Source: Microcebus murinus
Lineage: Eukaryota; Chordata; Mammalia; Primates; Cheirogaleidae
Assembly (NCBI RefSeq): GCF_040939455.1
Contig: NC_134117.1
Location: 63,324,501 to 63,388,500 of the forward strand
DNA length: 64,000 bases
Direction of reading: 5' to 3'
Shown: positions 1 to 11,891 of the stretch, piece by piece
How positions within the stretch are numbered: position 1 is the first letter of the stretch
Layout of the letters: every line of letters begins with the position of its first letter
Program-made: the position numbers and the translations under genes
The notes under the pieces: generated by a model
Told to the model about the DNA's origin: nothing
What the model saw: the letters and a program-made list of their open reading frames with translations, nothing else
The model's database searches: none

Positions 1-621
1 AGAAGGTAAGTGGGAAAATGGTTTCATAAAAGTTTCTGTGACCAAAGTTAATATAGGAAACCCCTCTGATGTTCTTCAAGAAGCAAAGTAAATAATTAGA
101 TGTTTCTTTAAATACTTCTGGATGACAAACTGTGTTTCTTCAAAATAACATCATTCTGAGGCTGAATCATCTTTTTGGTTTCCTGGGGTAATATGTTGGA
201 GGGCTACCATCCAGGATTTTGGATTTCAGCTCCAGCACCCACCTATATTCAGTCAGGAGGAAAGTCGTCACTAGAAATGTGAGTCAAAAGTGTATTTTCA
301 TCCTGCCTTCCAAGCTGTTGCAACAATGGAACCAATGAGGAAGGGGCCATCAAATCAGGAATTACATAAGAATGTCGAAGAGTTCTTGAGAAGATGATAT
401 ATCCTAGTAAGATCTTTGTAGTTTGGAAGAAGACTCTATTCAATTATTAATTTTTTCACAGGGAACATGAAACTATGTATAGTCTCTAACTTAAGCAAAA
501 CTCCATACCTACCAAACATGAAATATGAAATTGGAACTTGTGATTTATTTTATTTTTCCCCTAACTTCCACAGATACTTACTGATGTCACACAGAAAAGG
601 TGATATCAAGAAGATAAGGTC
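1..621. other. Intergenic, no recognised feature
   Basis: AT-rich DNA with only short chance frames. Its last 14 bases (608-621) are the left target-site copy of the following Alu. Confidence 0.6.
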
Positions 622-969
<348 letters not shown>

Positions 970-983
970 AAGAAGATAAGGTC

Positions 984-1536
984 TCACCCACTTGATTTGT
1001 GTAAGACTAGTTTTTGCTTCCATGGTTAAAATCAGGAAGTCTATCAGTTAAACAGACTCTGATGATTGTACAGGTTACTTGTAAACTTAAAGTCAAGACA
1101 TCAAGGATACATAGTAGGTCAAGAGCTGAACCACGACTGTGATGCCACAGACACAGAGTATAATGAATTGGTTCATTAACACATATATTCTTCCCTGCCC
1201 CCACACGCGTGGGATGGAATATACTTCCGTGTCTGGTTACTTTCAGTGTGGCCATTACTTGCTCTGAGAAATGGAATGTGGGGAAAAGTGACCCTGTGCC
1301 AGCTCTGAGTGGAGATGTTTAGAGACACCACATGTCCTCTTGCCCTCCTGAGCTCATGCTGTCTATCTTGGGATGAACACAACCAGATGGGTGGTCCCAG
1401 AACAAGAAAACCCAAGCGCTATCCACAACCTGGAACATGACTGGGATAGACAACCTTGAAAGTTATGAAGAAAACCAACAGTTTTATTGTAGGGGTAAAT
1501 AAAACACTGCCAAAAACTGCAAAAAGCTGTCTAATC
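984..1536. other. Intergenic, no recognised feature
   Basis: Several short minus-strand frames overlap here, but none has recognisable domains. No known repeat was identified by eye. Confidence 0.5.
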
Positions 1537-1721
1537 CTATAGTCCCTAACCCTGGTACTAAGCTGCAGCCTGTTATGACCTGGGTCACTCGGCAGGAGGT
1601 ATTTACTGCTGCTCCTCATCACTCGCCAGCCCCCTTGGACACCACTCCCCCTGCCCCAGTCCGTGGAAACACTGCCTTCCATGAAACTGGTGCCCGGTGC
1701 CAAAAAGGTTAGGGGCCGCTG
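1537..1721 (+). mobile_element. hAT-type non-autonomous DNA transposon, degraded
   Basis: The right end reads ggttaggggccgctg, and internal text such as gcctgttatgacc and ggcaggaggt is shared with the element at 46835-46968. The left end has decayed (about agtccctaaccc) and no clean 8-base duplication remains. It is an older copy of the same family; boundaries are approximate. Confidence 0.6.
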
Positions 1722-2029
1722 GGACTGTAATCCATGGGATGGTCGTAAAGAGGATCAGATATAAAGGGATGGAATTGATTACATAGAAACCATTCCAGGG
1801 ACCATATAAGCACTATTTATTTGAAGAATACTGAAATGGATGCATGATAGTGGTGGGCTCTTCATGACAAAAAATAGCTTTGTGACAGCAATCAAGATAA
1901 GCATGTTCTTAGACAGGAAAATGGTAGGAGCACAACACCTGGATGGGGTGCAGAATAAAGACTCCTGGTTACTCATAAGCAGCTAAATTGAATATATTTG
2001 GGTACATTTAATATCAGTAGTTATGTTAT

Positions 2030-2600
2030 TTTCTACATAACAAATTACCACAAATGTAGTAGCTTAAAGCAGCCCATATTTCTTATATCACGATTTCTGT
2101 GGATAAGGAGTTTGGGCACAAGTTAACTGGGTTCCTGAGCTCAGAATCTGACTAGGTTCAGGTCAAGGTGTGGGCCAGACTGTATTCTCACTGGGAGCTT
2201 TGAATAGGGAAAGATCTATTTCTAAACTCACCCAGATTGTTGTCAGATTTCAGGTTCTTATAACTGAAGAATTCATGGTGACTTGATTCTTTAAGGCCAG
2301 AGAGAGAGCAAAAGAGAGAGAGAAATGGGGAAACAGAAAAAGACACAGAGAGACACAGAGAAAGAGAAGAGAGGGACAGAGAGAGAGAGAGAAAGAGAGA
2401 GAAATAAAGAGTGAGAGTTTCTGTTACTTGGAGCCTCTAACTTCATGGGAGGCCTGGACCCTCTTTAAAAGGGCTCATCTGATTAGGTCAGGCCCACCCA
2501 GGATAATCTCCCATAAATCATTCAAAGTCAACAGATTAGGAGCTTTAATTACATTTGAAAAATCATTTCCTCTTTGCCACATACTATAACACAGCCATGA
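2030..2600 (-). repeat. Ancient interspersed repeat, probably MaLR/LTR-like
   Basis: The start (taacaaattaccacaaatg, then agtagcttaaagcagc) resembles the reverse of an MLT1-type LTR end, and the right part (gcccacccaggataatctcc) resembles other old primate repeats. The purine tract at 2299-2420 separates them. Family assignment is from memory and tentative. Confidence 0.4.
2299..2420 (+). repeat. Polypurine (GA-rich) low-complexity tract
   Basis: About 120 bases of almost pure A/G, with (AG)n and (ACAGAG)n sub-runs and a few scattered C and T. Such tracts can form triplex (H-DNA) structures. Confidence 0.8.
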
Positions 2601-3340
2601 AGGTGACATCCCATCAGCCTTGCCTTGTGGTATTGGTTAGAGGTAAGGCGCAGTTCCCACAGCACACAAGGGGAGAGGATTATACCAGGGTGTGACCCAT
2701 CAGGGTGTGTCTGTCACAGCATTCAATAAACTCTAAGGGACGGTGTGATTACTCTGGAAAACCCCACAGTGTCCCCCTTTGATGACATCAAGCCAGGAAC
2801 AAGACAAAAGAAGATATGGTGACTAGAAAGTAGGGAATAGTAATGAAGTTCAGACCTGAGGCACTATGAGGACAGGGGACAGCTGGGATAAGGCAGCTAG
2901 GACAGGTCTGTCAAAGAAGCACCACCAAGAAGCCATGTCTGATTTAGTGTGAATAAACAGCTTCCTTAATCCTCGTCACAGCCAGACAGATATACCCAGA
3001 GGCGGAATCATTACCAGGTTGAAAAGAGCCCCTCTAATTTGCTAGCACTGTGGTGGGGCCGGGCAGGCGCAGAAGGATGGAATGTGTGGTCATATTTCAG
3101 TATTGGCTAGGAGGGACATCTAGTGGCAGCCAGAAACTGGGAGGGTTGTCATCTGCTAAGCACCTACCCTTCAGCAAGTTAATACACAGAGATTCTCAGT
3201 GAGGGTGCTGATACTGTTATGTTTCTTCTCCAGGAACTCATCCATCTACCAATTTCAAGTTTTGAGAAAAGATATTTAGAAGGTGTAGAAGGTCATAAAC
3301 AGGCTATACTTGGTGGTATCTTCAAAGGCACCTAAGAATA
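2601..3340. other. Intergenic, no recognised gene or repeat
   Basis: Mixed-composition DNA with a CTCF-like core at 3115-3126 (gacatctagtgg). Nothing else was recognised. Confidence 0.4.
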
Positions 3341-3388
3341 TTTACACTCCTGTAAGGAGGTATGTTTACATTCCTGTAAGGAGGTATG
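3341..3388 (+). repeat. 24-base tandem duplication
   Basis: Two adjacent 24-base units, 3341-3364 and 3365-3388, differ at one position (tttacactcc versus tttacattcc). Each ends ctgtaaggaggtatg. Confidence 0.9.
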
Positions 3389-3445
3389 CTGTCATAGAAG
3401 TAATAGAAGTAATTGTAACTTTTAGGAGCCACATTATATTTTGGA

Positions 3446-3448
<3 letters not shown>

Positions 3449-3505
<57 letters not shown>

Positions 3506-3530
3506 GGCAGAGACAGAGACAGAGACAGCA
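3449..3530 (+). repeat. Compound microsatellite (TG)n(AG)n(AGAC)n
   Basis: (TG)18 at 3449-3484 is followed by (AG)11 to 3506 and a short AGAC-rich run. The flanking open frames on both strands are translations of this repeat. Confidence 0.95.
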
Positions 3531-4432
3531 CACAAAGAATGACTAGGAGAATATTATAATATGGAAAATCATATATAGCAGAAAGGAAAGAAGGGAGAGA
3601 GGGTGGAGGAAGGGAAGGAATTGTAAGGCTCTGGCCCTTCATGCTCCTCCCCACCCCTCAAGACAATGTTCTTTTTTGCCAGCTTCATTTCACCTTCCCC
3701 ACCCTCTAAAGTGTGTGGCTTCCTGCAAAAATGGATTTTAGAACTTTGAGATATAGCCAAACATATAAGCACAGGAGGGCAGGGCTTGAGAAAGGGCAAA
3801 AAGAAGAAGGAGACTAAGTTGATCTGCCTGGTACGGAGCTGGGAGGGTTGGGAGAGAGCTGGGGGAGAGAGGTAGGCTGCAGCGATGGTGGGACAGTAAG
3901 GATGGGGCAGAGCTTTGGGGTGGGGATGAGAGATTGGCTCTCAAGTAGCCTTGGGTGAGAGGAAGTTGTGAAGGAGAGAAAAGGGAGGAGTGTTGTTGAG
4001 TTTATTTTAATGTAATTAAGAGTTTTTGACAGATGCACATTAAATATTTGGCATTATTTCCATTATGATTTTGACTGGTTTTATCCCAGCATCTAGTTAA
4101 ACACCTGCCACGCAGTGGATGTCCAATTACTGCTTCTGAATGAAGGAATACTTTCAATCTGGCCTCAGTGGCCAGGTTGTACCAGTTCAGGCACAGCCAA
4201 TATGAACCATCTGCAGAAAGTGGTGATGGCTGATGCCACAATAAAACCAGAGGCCAATGGTCTAGCAATGCTGAAAATCTAAGGCAGATACCAGAACTCC
4301 CCTGTGTAGCTTCAACACACTTTTTTCAACCAATCCAATTTAACATAAAATTAGCCATGATTTATTTCATTCAGTTCACTGAAAACATTCACATTAGATT
4401 ACAAAGATGAAAAAAAAAGAACAAAGCCTCCA
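3531..4432. other. Intergenic, no recognised feature
   Basis: G/A-rich DNA with many overlapping short minus-strand frames of proline and serine, which reflect composition rather than a gene. Confidence 0.5.
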
Positions 4433-4769
4433 GGCCGGGTGCAGTGGCTCACGCCTGTAATCCTAGCACTCTGGGAGGCAGAGGAGGGCGGATCGCTTGA
4501 GGTCAGGAGTTCGAAACCAGCCTGAGCAAGAGTGAGACCCCGTCTCTACTATAAATAGAAAGAAATTAATTGGCCAACTAATACATACAGAAAAAAAAAT
4601 TAGCTGGGCATGGTGGCACGTACCTGTAGTCCCAGCTACTTGGGAGGCTGAGGAAGCAGGATTGCTTGAGCCAGGAGTTTGAGGTTGCTGTGAGCTAGGA
4701 TGACGCCACAGCACTCACTCTAGCCTGGGCAACAAAGCGAGACTCTGTCTCAAAAAAAAAAAAAAAAAA
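4433..4769 (+). mobile_element. Alu SINE, strepsirrhine-type
   Basis: A complete dimeric Alu from ggccgggtgcagtggctca to an 18-base A tail, with the lemur-type linker (ctataaatagaaagaaatt). No clear target-site duplication was found. Confidence 0.93.
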
Positions 4770-5339
4770 GCGATGTCATAATTTGCCATTTTCAGCATGG
4801 GTATGAATTCCTTATGTATGTGTCAAAGCTTGAGAACTAAGCATTGTTCACTTCAGGTCTCCAGTATTGAAGCAAAAGCTGGCTGCTGTCCATTTCGAAA
4901 ATGGACTGAGTGCCTTTCAATGAAGTGGAAGGATGAGAGAGTCAACATACTTGTATTTCATCCAAAGAAAATAAACCAATTTTGAAGGGAAGGGGTCAGA
5001 CTAAGAACTTAATGGTATAAGACCCTGAGCAATTTCCATGCAAATACTCTACGAATGAAGGACAAGAATTTCTATACAACTGGGTTGCCCTAAAGAGGGA
5101 GCCACGTTGATATCCTCTGCACCTTCATCCAAAGGAAGGCAGCAGCACTATAGTGCCTGGGTCTGAAGGTCCATTTAATTTGGCACATGTTTAAATGCAT
5201 GTGACATCTCTCTCTGGAAGAATTTAAAAGGGTTATAAGCTACAGTTCTAGAAGAGTGAATGAGGGCTCACTTTGTACTGGTTGTTGTGACCGTATTTCT
5301 CCCCCAAACCCCCACGATGACTTACCTATAATATATAAA
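4770..5339. other. Intergenic, no recognised feature
   Basis: One short plus-strand frame (4797-4985) has no recognisable domain, splice context or repeat identity. Confidence 0.5.
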
Positions 5340-5640
5340 TGTCACAGACATTTTCTTTCTTGGAACCATTGTTTTCATGGCATTTTATCTTCATATAACA
5401 TTCCAAAGGGCGCATAAGTTATCTACGGGAGGTATGATATTTGATCTTCCCAACTTTAATGTGGAAAAAGCATTATTATCCTCTTTTACAAATGAGGATC
5501 TTAAGTTCACAGACACACAATCTCTTTGTCCACAACTTCACACTTAATGTGACACAGAGCTGGGATTCAAGCTCACTCCTTTGTTGGGAGTTATTTCCAA
5601 CAGACCTCTCTGACTCTCCCAAACACGCATTTATATTCAA
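5340..5640 (+). repeat. MIR-type ancient SINE remnant
   Basis: The order attattatcctcttttacaa, gagg, then gacacagagctgggattcaa follows the MIR core and tail. It is strongly diverged. Confidence 0.6.
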
Positions 5641-8574
5641 GACAAACCAAAACATAACATTTGGCTTACACTGAATCATTTATCTTCCTCTTTTGGCACT
5701 GTGATTATGTAGCATTTATAAACTCCCTGTCCAGTCAGGCAAATACTTGCACTTCTGTGCTTTGATTTAGTGCACTGGGTCCCAGTATCAGAGTTACTAA
5801 GGCTTGCAAATGGTCATAATCTAAGTCTGGATTTCTAGGCTTATGCTTCTAAATCACTTGGCAGAGAACAGAGTTGATGTTAGAACAAGAACCACAGGTA
5901 GGAAGGGCTGAGTTGCCATCACACATCAATGAGAAACGAAGTGGTTTGATTTTAATATGGGTTGTAAACAAAACGGAGAGAGAGGATTAAGATGGAACGT
6001 AACTGATTTAAATAGATGTCTTTTAGGAAAACACTACTGACTGTTATGCAAAAGTTGAACATTTTTGACACAGTGAAACTTTCTCTTTTGGCAAAGTAAT
6101 GCTTAGAAATAAAATAATTTAAACTATAATTTCAGTTATCTAAAACATATGACTACAAAGTATAATGCAGTCTTCAGATCTCTCAAATTTTCTATAGGCA
6201 GAATCTAAACTATAAAAATAACATTTTTGATCAGAGGAAAATCTTTGGTTTTATTTTTGTTTTCCATATGGCTCGGCGTATATTTGATAAGAACTTGTTT
6301 TATGCCTCAGACTTTTTTCTGTAGTGTAACATGAATGCAATGCCTTTGGATGAATTGTAGGTATTGTACATAATCTTCACCCAGGAGATAGTCTGTCTCA
6401 TGAAACCTCCAAAACCTGAAGAATTTAAGGTGTATTGTTTCCCCTTGAAGTCTATTTGTTTCCTATCATGTCAAGTCATATTTGATTTATATTGAGAGAA
6501 ATATTCACATGGATTTTGGATATCTGTAGAGGTAGAATACCCATTTCAGTGTTTTCATTCCTTTTTCAATAGACACATTTTGGAATAGAACAATAATACT
6601 GAACATAAACAAACACAAATAAAACATTAATTTGGCACATTTTGGTTTATATATGCTTTTACTTTGCCATGAGCTGCAAACTTGTATATCCAACAACCTA
6701 CTACCTTGCTTCATAGGACTTTTCAACTCAATATGCCCCAAACCAAATTCATGAATCTCTCTGCAAATGTGGTCCTCTTACAGTGTCCTTTTGCTTGGGG
6801 ATGGCCCCACCATACATTCAGTTAGCCAAATTAGAAATGTCGTAGTCATTGCTAATGCTTTTCTTCCCCTTATCCTTGACCTCTAGCTTATTATCCTTTT
6901 TATTTTAATCTATATATATTCATGGATATAGTTTATTATCTTTGAATTATAAAAATCTCCTTCTCTTTTGTGACAGGAGAAGAGAGAGCAAGGACAAGAG
7001 AGAAAACCTTGAGTCCCTCCTAAGTGTTGCCTTCTGTGGTTTAACGCTGCTGACCATGTTTACCTACAAAAGCATGAGTGCATTTTATGCACATTTGAAA
7101 CAATACTATATAAAACAGTAATAAAATCTTAATTTATGCGTAAAACGTGAGGTAATATCAATCTAATATAATTAAAAATTCATTGAGAATTGCATAATTA
7201 CAAACCTGAAAAACTGAGTGAACTGTAAGCTGTATTTATCCAATTGCAACATGGCAGGGGCATTTTAATTGCTAAAAAGATACAACTACCATCTTGGTCT
7301 GAATTATTCCTACATCATGTGAATTTTTAGTAATAGGAAGTCAGGAAATCATCTTTCCCTTAGAATGTGGCAGCCCTGTAATTGCATGTGTATGCGTGTG
7401 TATGGTTTTATGCGTGTCTCTGTGTGTGAGGGAGATCTCCTCAGCTAACATGAAAGTTTTCAATGGCATGTCATTATTTGGTAGTAAAGCCTTCTGGTAA
7501 AATTTTGTTCCATCTTTAAGTATTCTTTATGAGCCAAGTCTTTTAACATGAAAACAAAACAAAACAATAGAGAGAAGGGGAGGAAAAATTATATGATGCA
7601 ACACAGCTTGTGATTCCAAGCAAACTTGTTATTTGGGAATTTGTTTGAAATAGGTTTTCCTGAGCATTTAAAATGGCATTTTTGTTATTGTTTCTGGCTG
7701 AGTTAAAATTTATTCTTAGCATTTAGTTGCTGCAGTTTCACACAATGGGGATCTGGCAATCAGGTAGTCTTAACAGGCTTATTATTGGGAGTTTAATCAG
7801 ATTTTGAATGTTAAAGCAACCTCAATTTGGCTTGACAGGGTATCTGAGGGAAATGTACTTATTTCCACTCCCTAGTTCCTATGACAATGCTTTTTTTCTG
7901 TAATGGATGTTGTACCACCATATATTCAATTTGCATATGGGATGCATCCATTGATTCTCATTAAAAATTGAGTAAGCTTGGCTTCATAGACATCTTCACA
8001 AATGCAGGAATGCACATGGTGTTCTTTATCCCTCATACAAAGAATTGACTGGATGTCAGAGTATTCCAGCTTTTCTTCCCTTTTCCAATAGAAGCTCATA
8101 GACCTTGTAATACATTCTCTGAGCACAACCACAGTTGTCGACCCCTTAGGCTTTGGTGGCCTAGTGACCTGTACTTAGCATTATCGATGTTCCAAGCTGC
8201 ATCAATAATTCTGTCGTAGGATCTGTCATGAGAGGTGTCACGTGCTTCTGTACCTTGGTCCTTAACGTTCTTTGTGTCTTCTAACCGTTCATAGCTGAGA
8301 TACAGGGAAAAGATGACTACACCAGGTTGCAATGTGTTCAGATGATTCTATTTGAAGCCTTAACTTCTTTTTCTGAAATATAAAGGTTTTGTGAGAAAAA
8401 AAGAAAGCATGTTTAAAGACTTTGTGAAATGTAAATTGTGATAACCAGTGAATGGGATTGCTTATGACATATAGTAGCAATAACAGTATCAACTAATTAG
8501 CTCAAGTTCCCATGATATAAAGAATATTAAATTAAGTAGTTGTTTTCCAGTAATGATTACAACATGTCAGTAAC
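5641..8574. other. AT-rich intergenic, no recognised feature
   Basis: About 2.9 kb without a recognisable gene, SINE or young LINE. Very old repeat remnants may be present below what can be seen by eye. Confidence 0.5.
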
Positions 8575-8775
8575 TCTTCTTATCCCTTAGTATGTATTAT
8601 TTCATTTAATATTGGCATTAATCACATAAAGTAGAAACCATAATTATCTCCATCTTACAGTCCAGGTGGTTGAAGCAGAGAAGTTTCTATAAATGCCATC
8701 AGTCATGAAGCTGGAAGTAATTGGGCTGGGGTCTTCACTCCAAGCTGGATGGCTCCAGAATCATGTGCTACCTTG
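8575..8775 (+). repeat. MIR-type ancient SINE remnant
   Basis: The run attatctccatcttacag, then gttgaagcagagaagtt, then gctggaagtaattgggctgg matches the MIR layout in the plus orientation. Confidence 0.6.
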
Positions 8776-9736
8776 ATCTCCTACAAGGGAAAAATTAAAA
8801 TATTAGTACTGGTCCAAGTTGTGCAATCTTGGAGAAAAGCCCAATATGCTCTCTGGGACTACATTAGCTTTCATATCTGAAAAATGGAAAGGTTCTTTGC
8901 AGCTTAAATTCTTTCCATTTTCCACAATTTTCCAAAGCATTCTTTTCTTCTTTTCTTCACAGTGACAGGCAAGATGGCCCAGAAGATTTAAGTGTACACC
9001 CAGGGACAACCATTTAGGGACTGAGGGAAGCTAGAACAGAAAAGGGAAGACCCTACCAAGCGTGTAATCTGGGGTAAAATGTCCCAAGATAAAAAGGTTT
9101 CAGCCAAATTGTATAGGGAAAGTGGGATTGTAAGTCAGACCTAGAGTTTGCCCCAACCCTGCACAAGGGGAGCTGAGCTTTCATACTTGCACTCCGGTCA
9201 GTCAAGGTTAAGGACACCTCTGGTAGGAATGTAAACTCCCCGATATTTCAGGTGTTCTGCATGTTCAATCAAGAAGGCTCTGACTGACCGGGGTAGTCCC
9301 CCAAGGAAGAGTGACAATGCACTGAGAGCAAAAGCACAGGGAAGGCAGAGGAGGGGCACACAGAAAGGGACGAAAGGGTTTGGAGGGGACCTGGGCAGAG
9401 AACCAAGGGTCTGTTTGGTTGCCTAATATCTATTTAAGGAAACATTTCTAAATATTTATTAGAAGTGACTATTTACTAAAATTCTAAGTGATTTTTGAAA
9501 GAAAAAATTCTAAGTGCATTTGAAATTAGGATACAAATTTATAATGCTTTGTCATTATTAATATGGAAAATGGAAAGAAATATAAATAGGATAGTTATAA
9601 TTAATTGACAAAAGAAGAAATAAAATTAGCAAACATACATAGAAAGATTATTAGGTTAAAATTAGCAAAGAAATCTGAATTTTTAAAAGAAGTAAAATTT
9701 TTTATTTTATTGTATTTGTTAAAAAAAACAGAAAAA
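8776..9736. other. Intergenic, no recognised feature
   Basis: No gene or known repeat family was recognised. The region runs directly into the GGAA microsatellite. Confidence 0.45.
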
Positions 9737-9800
9737 GGAAGGAAGGAAGGAAGGAAGGAAGGAAGGAAGGAAGGAAGGAAGGAAGGAAGGAAGGAAGGAA
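9737..9800 (+). repeat. (GGAA)16 microsatellite
   Basis: Sixteen perfect consecutive GGAA units, about 24.5 kb upstream of the NRG3 start codon. GGAA is the ETS core, and long GGAA runs are known to act as ETS-fusion-responsive enhancers in human cells. Confidence 0.97.
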
Positions 9801-11350
9801 GGCAGGAAATATCTGCTGTTTATAACAGTGTGGCAAGTAGAACAATATTTTCCATTCTTGGGAATCTGGTGTACAAAATACTTTTTAAAAAGTTTTATAT
9901 AAGAATATGTTTTAAATGAATTGAGACTTGCTGCTTCAGTAGAGCTATGGGTCTGTGATTTATGATTGAGTAACTTAACCCCTTTTAGTCATATTACTTG
10001 TTTAAAAATAAGTAAGAAAAATGCTTAGGAAAAAAAAGGAAAAAAAAAAACAAAAGAAGAAACAAAGACAAAAAGAAATTCTGTGCATTCAGAGCAACCC
10101 TAGTGCGTTTTTTAATTAGCACACTAGGGTTTATTCTTAGCCATTTCTGTGCCAGGAAGCGGTCCTTTAGCTCCCCTGCTCTGTTCACAATCTAAATCCA
10201 ATGCCCTGTCTCTCGGTCTGTTTAGCACAAACACCCTCTGACTTCTCTTTAAGATCTTGCCCTCTGCAACTCTTCAGTCACACTGTTTTCAGTTTTAGGT
10301 TCACAAATATTAGGGTACCCATATGCCAGCAAGATACATCCATTAAGGGGAATGTAGGAAAGAATTTATTTAAAACCATGGCCAAATGCAGCCACATCTA
10401 ACTCTTAAGGAGACCATAATGGTTTTCTCCTGCAATAGTGCATTTGTGTATATGGAAACGTGTTGATGGACCACATGGATGTGAAAACTGAGAAAATAAG
10501 AAGAATAGACTTTCTCTAAAGGAGCAACCCAGTAAGAAGAAAAAGCTATCCACTTAGACTGGGTAAGACAACGTTACAACAAGCAGGAACTGCAGAGAAG
10601 AAGGAAATGAAAAATGCCATGTCGAGGTGGTGGCTGACGGACTTTCAAGAACAAACCTATCTAATTGTTTTTAAGTTATCTGCCTTGAAATACCACGAAG
10701 TATTTCCCCCTATTACCTTCAAACCATCAGTAAAGAGACCTCCACCTACAGCCTTGAGACAAGAGGTCTTGGAGGTAACATTCTTCTGCATGTGAGCATG
10801 TCTGGTCAAGCCACAGAGGCCCCGTGTGGAAGGGAGAGCACCATCGCTTAGGGTCCTGTGTGTTCCTGAGCCTCCAGACATGACACAAACCCTTCTCCCC
10901 ACATTGACTATAAGGGAGTGGTCCTTAGACATGGGGGGAAGAAAAAGTTATGTTATAGGAAAAACATATGTTCTAGTCCTGGTTTGAATGCATGTAGCTG
11001 GTACCACCTCTGCTAAGGAAAGCTGTGGCCCACGCTCACCACATTTGTAGGACTCCTGCCTGGTAGTCTCACCTGGTAGTCTCACCATCATTTCTCAGAT
11101 GTAAATGCGTAAACACGGGAAGTGAGGGCAGGTTGTTAAAATGCAGATTCTGATTTAACAAGTGTAGGGCAGGACCTGAGATTTTCTACTTTGAAGAAGC
11201 CCCCAGAGGATGTTTTTATGTATAAATGAGACAATAAAAAGTGTCTATATATACTGGTATTTAACAAACACTGAATATTTTTCCTATTTTTTAAAACAAT
11301 CTAAATTCAGGTAAGAATAGTTGGCCTTATAATATTCCAATATTGCTCTC
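9801..11350. other. Intergenic with one strong inverted repeat
   Basis: No gene was recognised. It holds the inverted repeat at 10096-10131, which has 12-base arms matching at 11 positions, and otherwise AT-rich unique DNA. Confidence 0.5.
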
Positions 11351-11595
11351 TTTTTTTTTTAGCAGATATCACATTCCATAACAATTCAATATCCTTTTCC
11401 ATATGTATAATATCGTGCAACCAAGAATGCTATGTAATTCCAGAATATTTTCATTACCCCAATAAGAAACACTATCCCTCTTAGCAGTCACTTGCCAATT
11501 CCTCCTTCCCCTCCGTCCCTGTTAACCATTAACCTATTAACATTTGCCTATTCTGAAAATTTCATATAAATATAATAAAAAATATGTAGTCTTTT

Positions 11596-11891
11596 TTTTT
11601 TTTTTCCCGAGACAGAGTCTTGCACTGTCGCCTGGGCTAGAGTGCAGTGGTGTCAGCCTAGTTCACAGCAACCTCAAACTCCTGGACTCAAGCAATTCCT
11701 GCCTCAGCCTCCGGAGTAGCTCGGACTACAGGTGTGCACCACCAGGACTAGCTAATTTTTTCTCTGTTTTTAGTAGACATGGGGCCTTGCTCTTGTTCAG
11801 GCTGGTCTCAAACTCCTGACCTCAAGGGATCCTTCCACCTGGGCCTCCCAGAGTGCTAGGATTACAGGCTTGAGCCACCACACCTGGTTGT
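11596..11891 (-). mobile_element. Alu SINE inserted in the old L1
   Basis: A minus-strand Alu without the long lemur-type linker, so of an older type than most here. A 16-base target duplication (aaatatgtagtctttt at 11580-11595, with one mismatch at 11892-11907) flanks it, and L1 3' UTR text continues on both sides. Confidence 0.92.

Noticed and set aside
3310..3654. Frames with runs of CVCV, RERE or THTH
   Set aside because: They are translations of the (TG)n(AG)n microsatellite.
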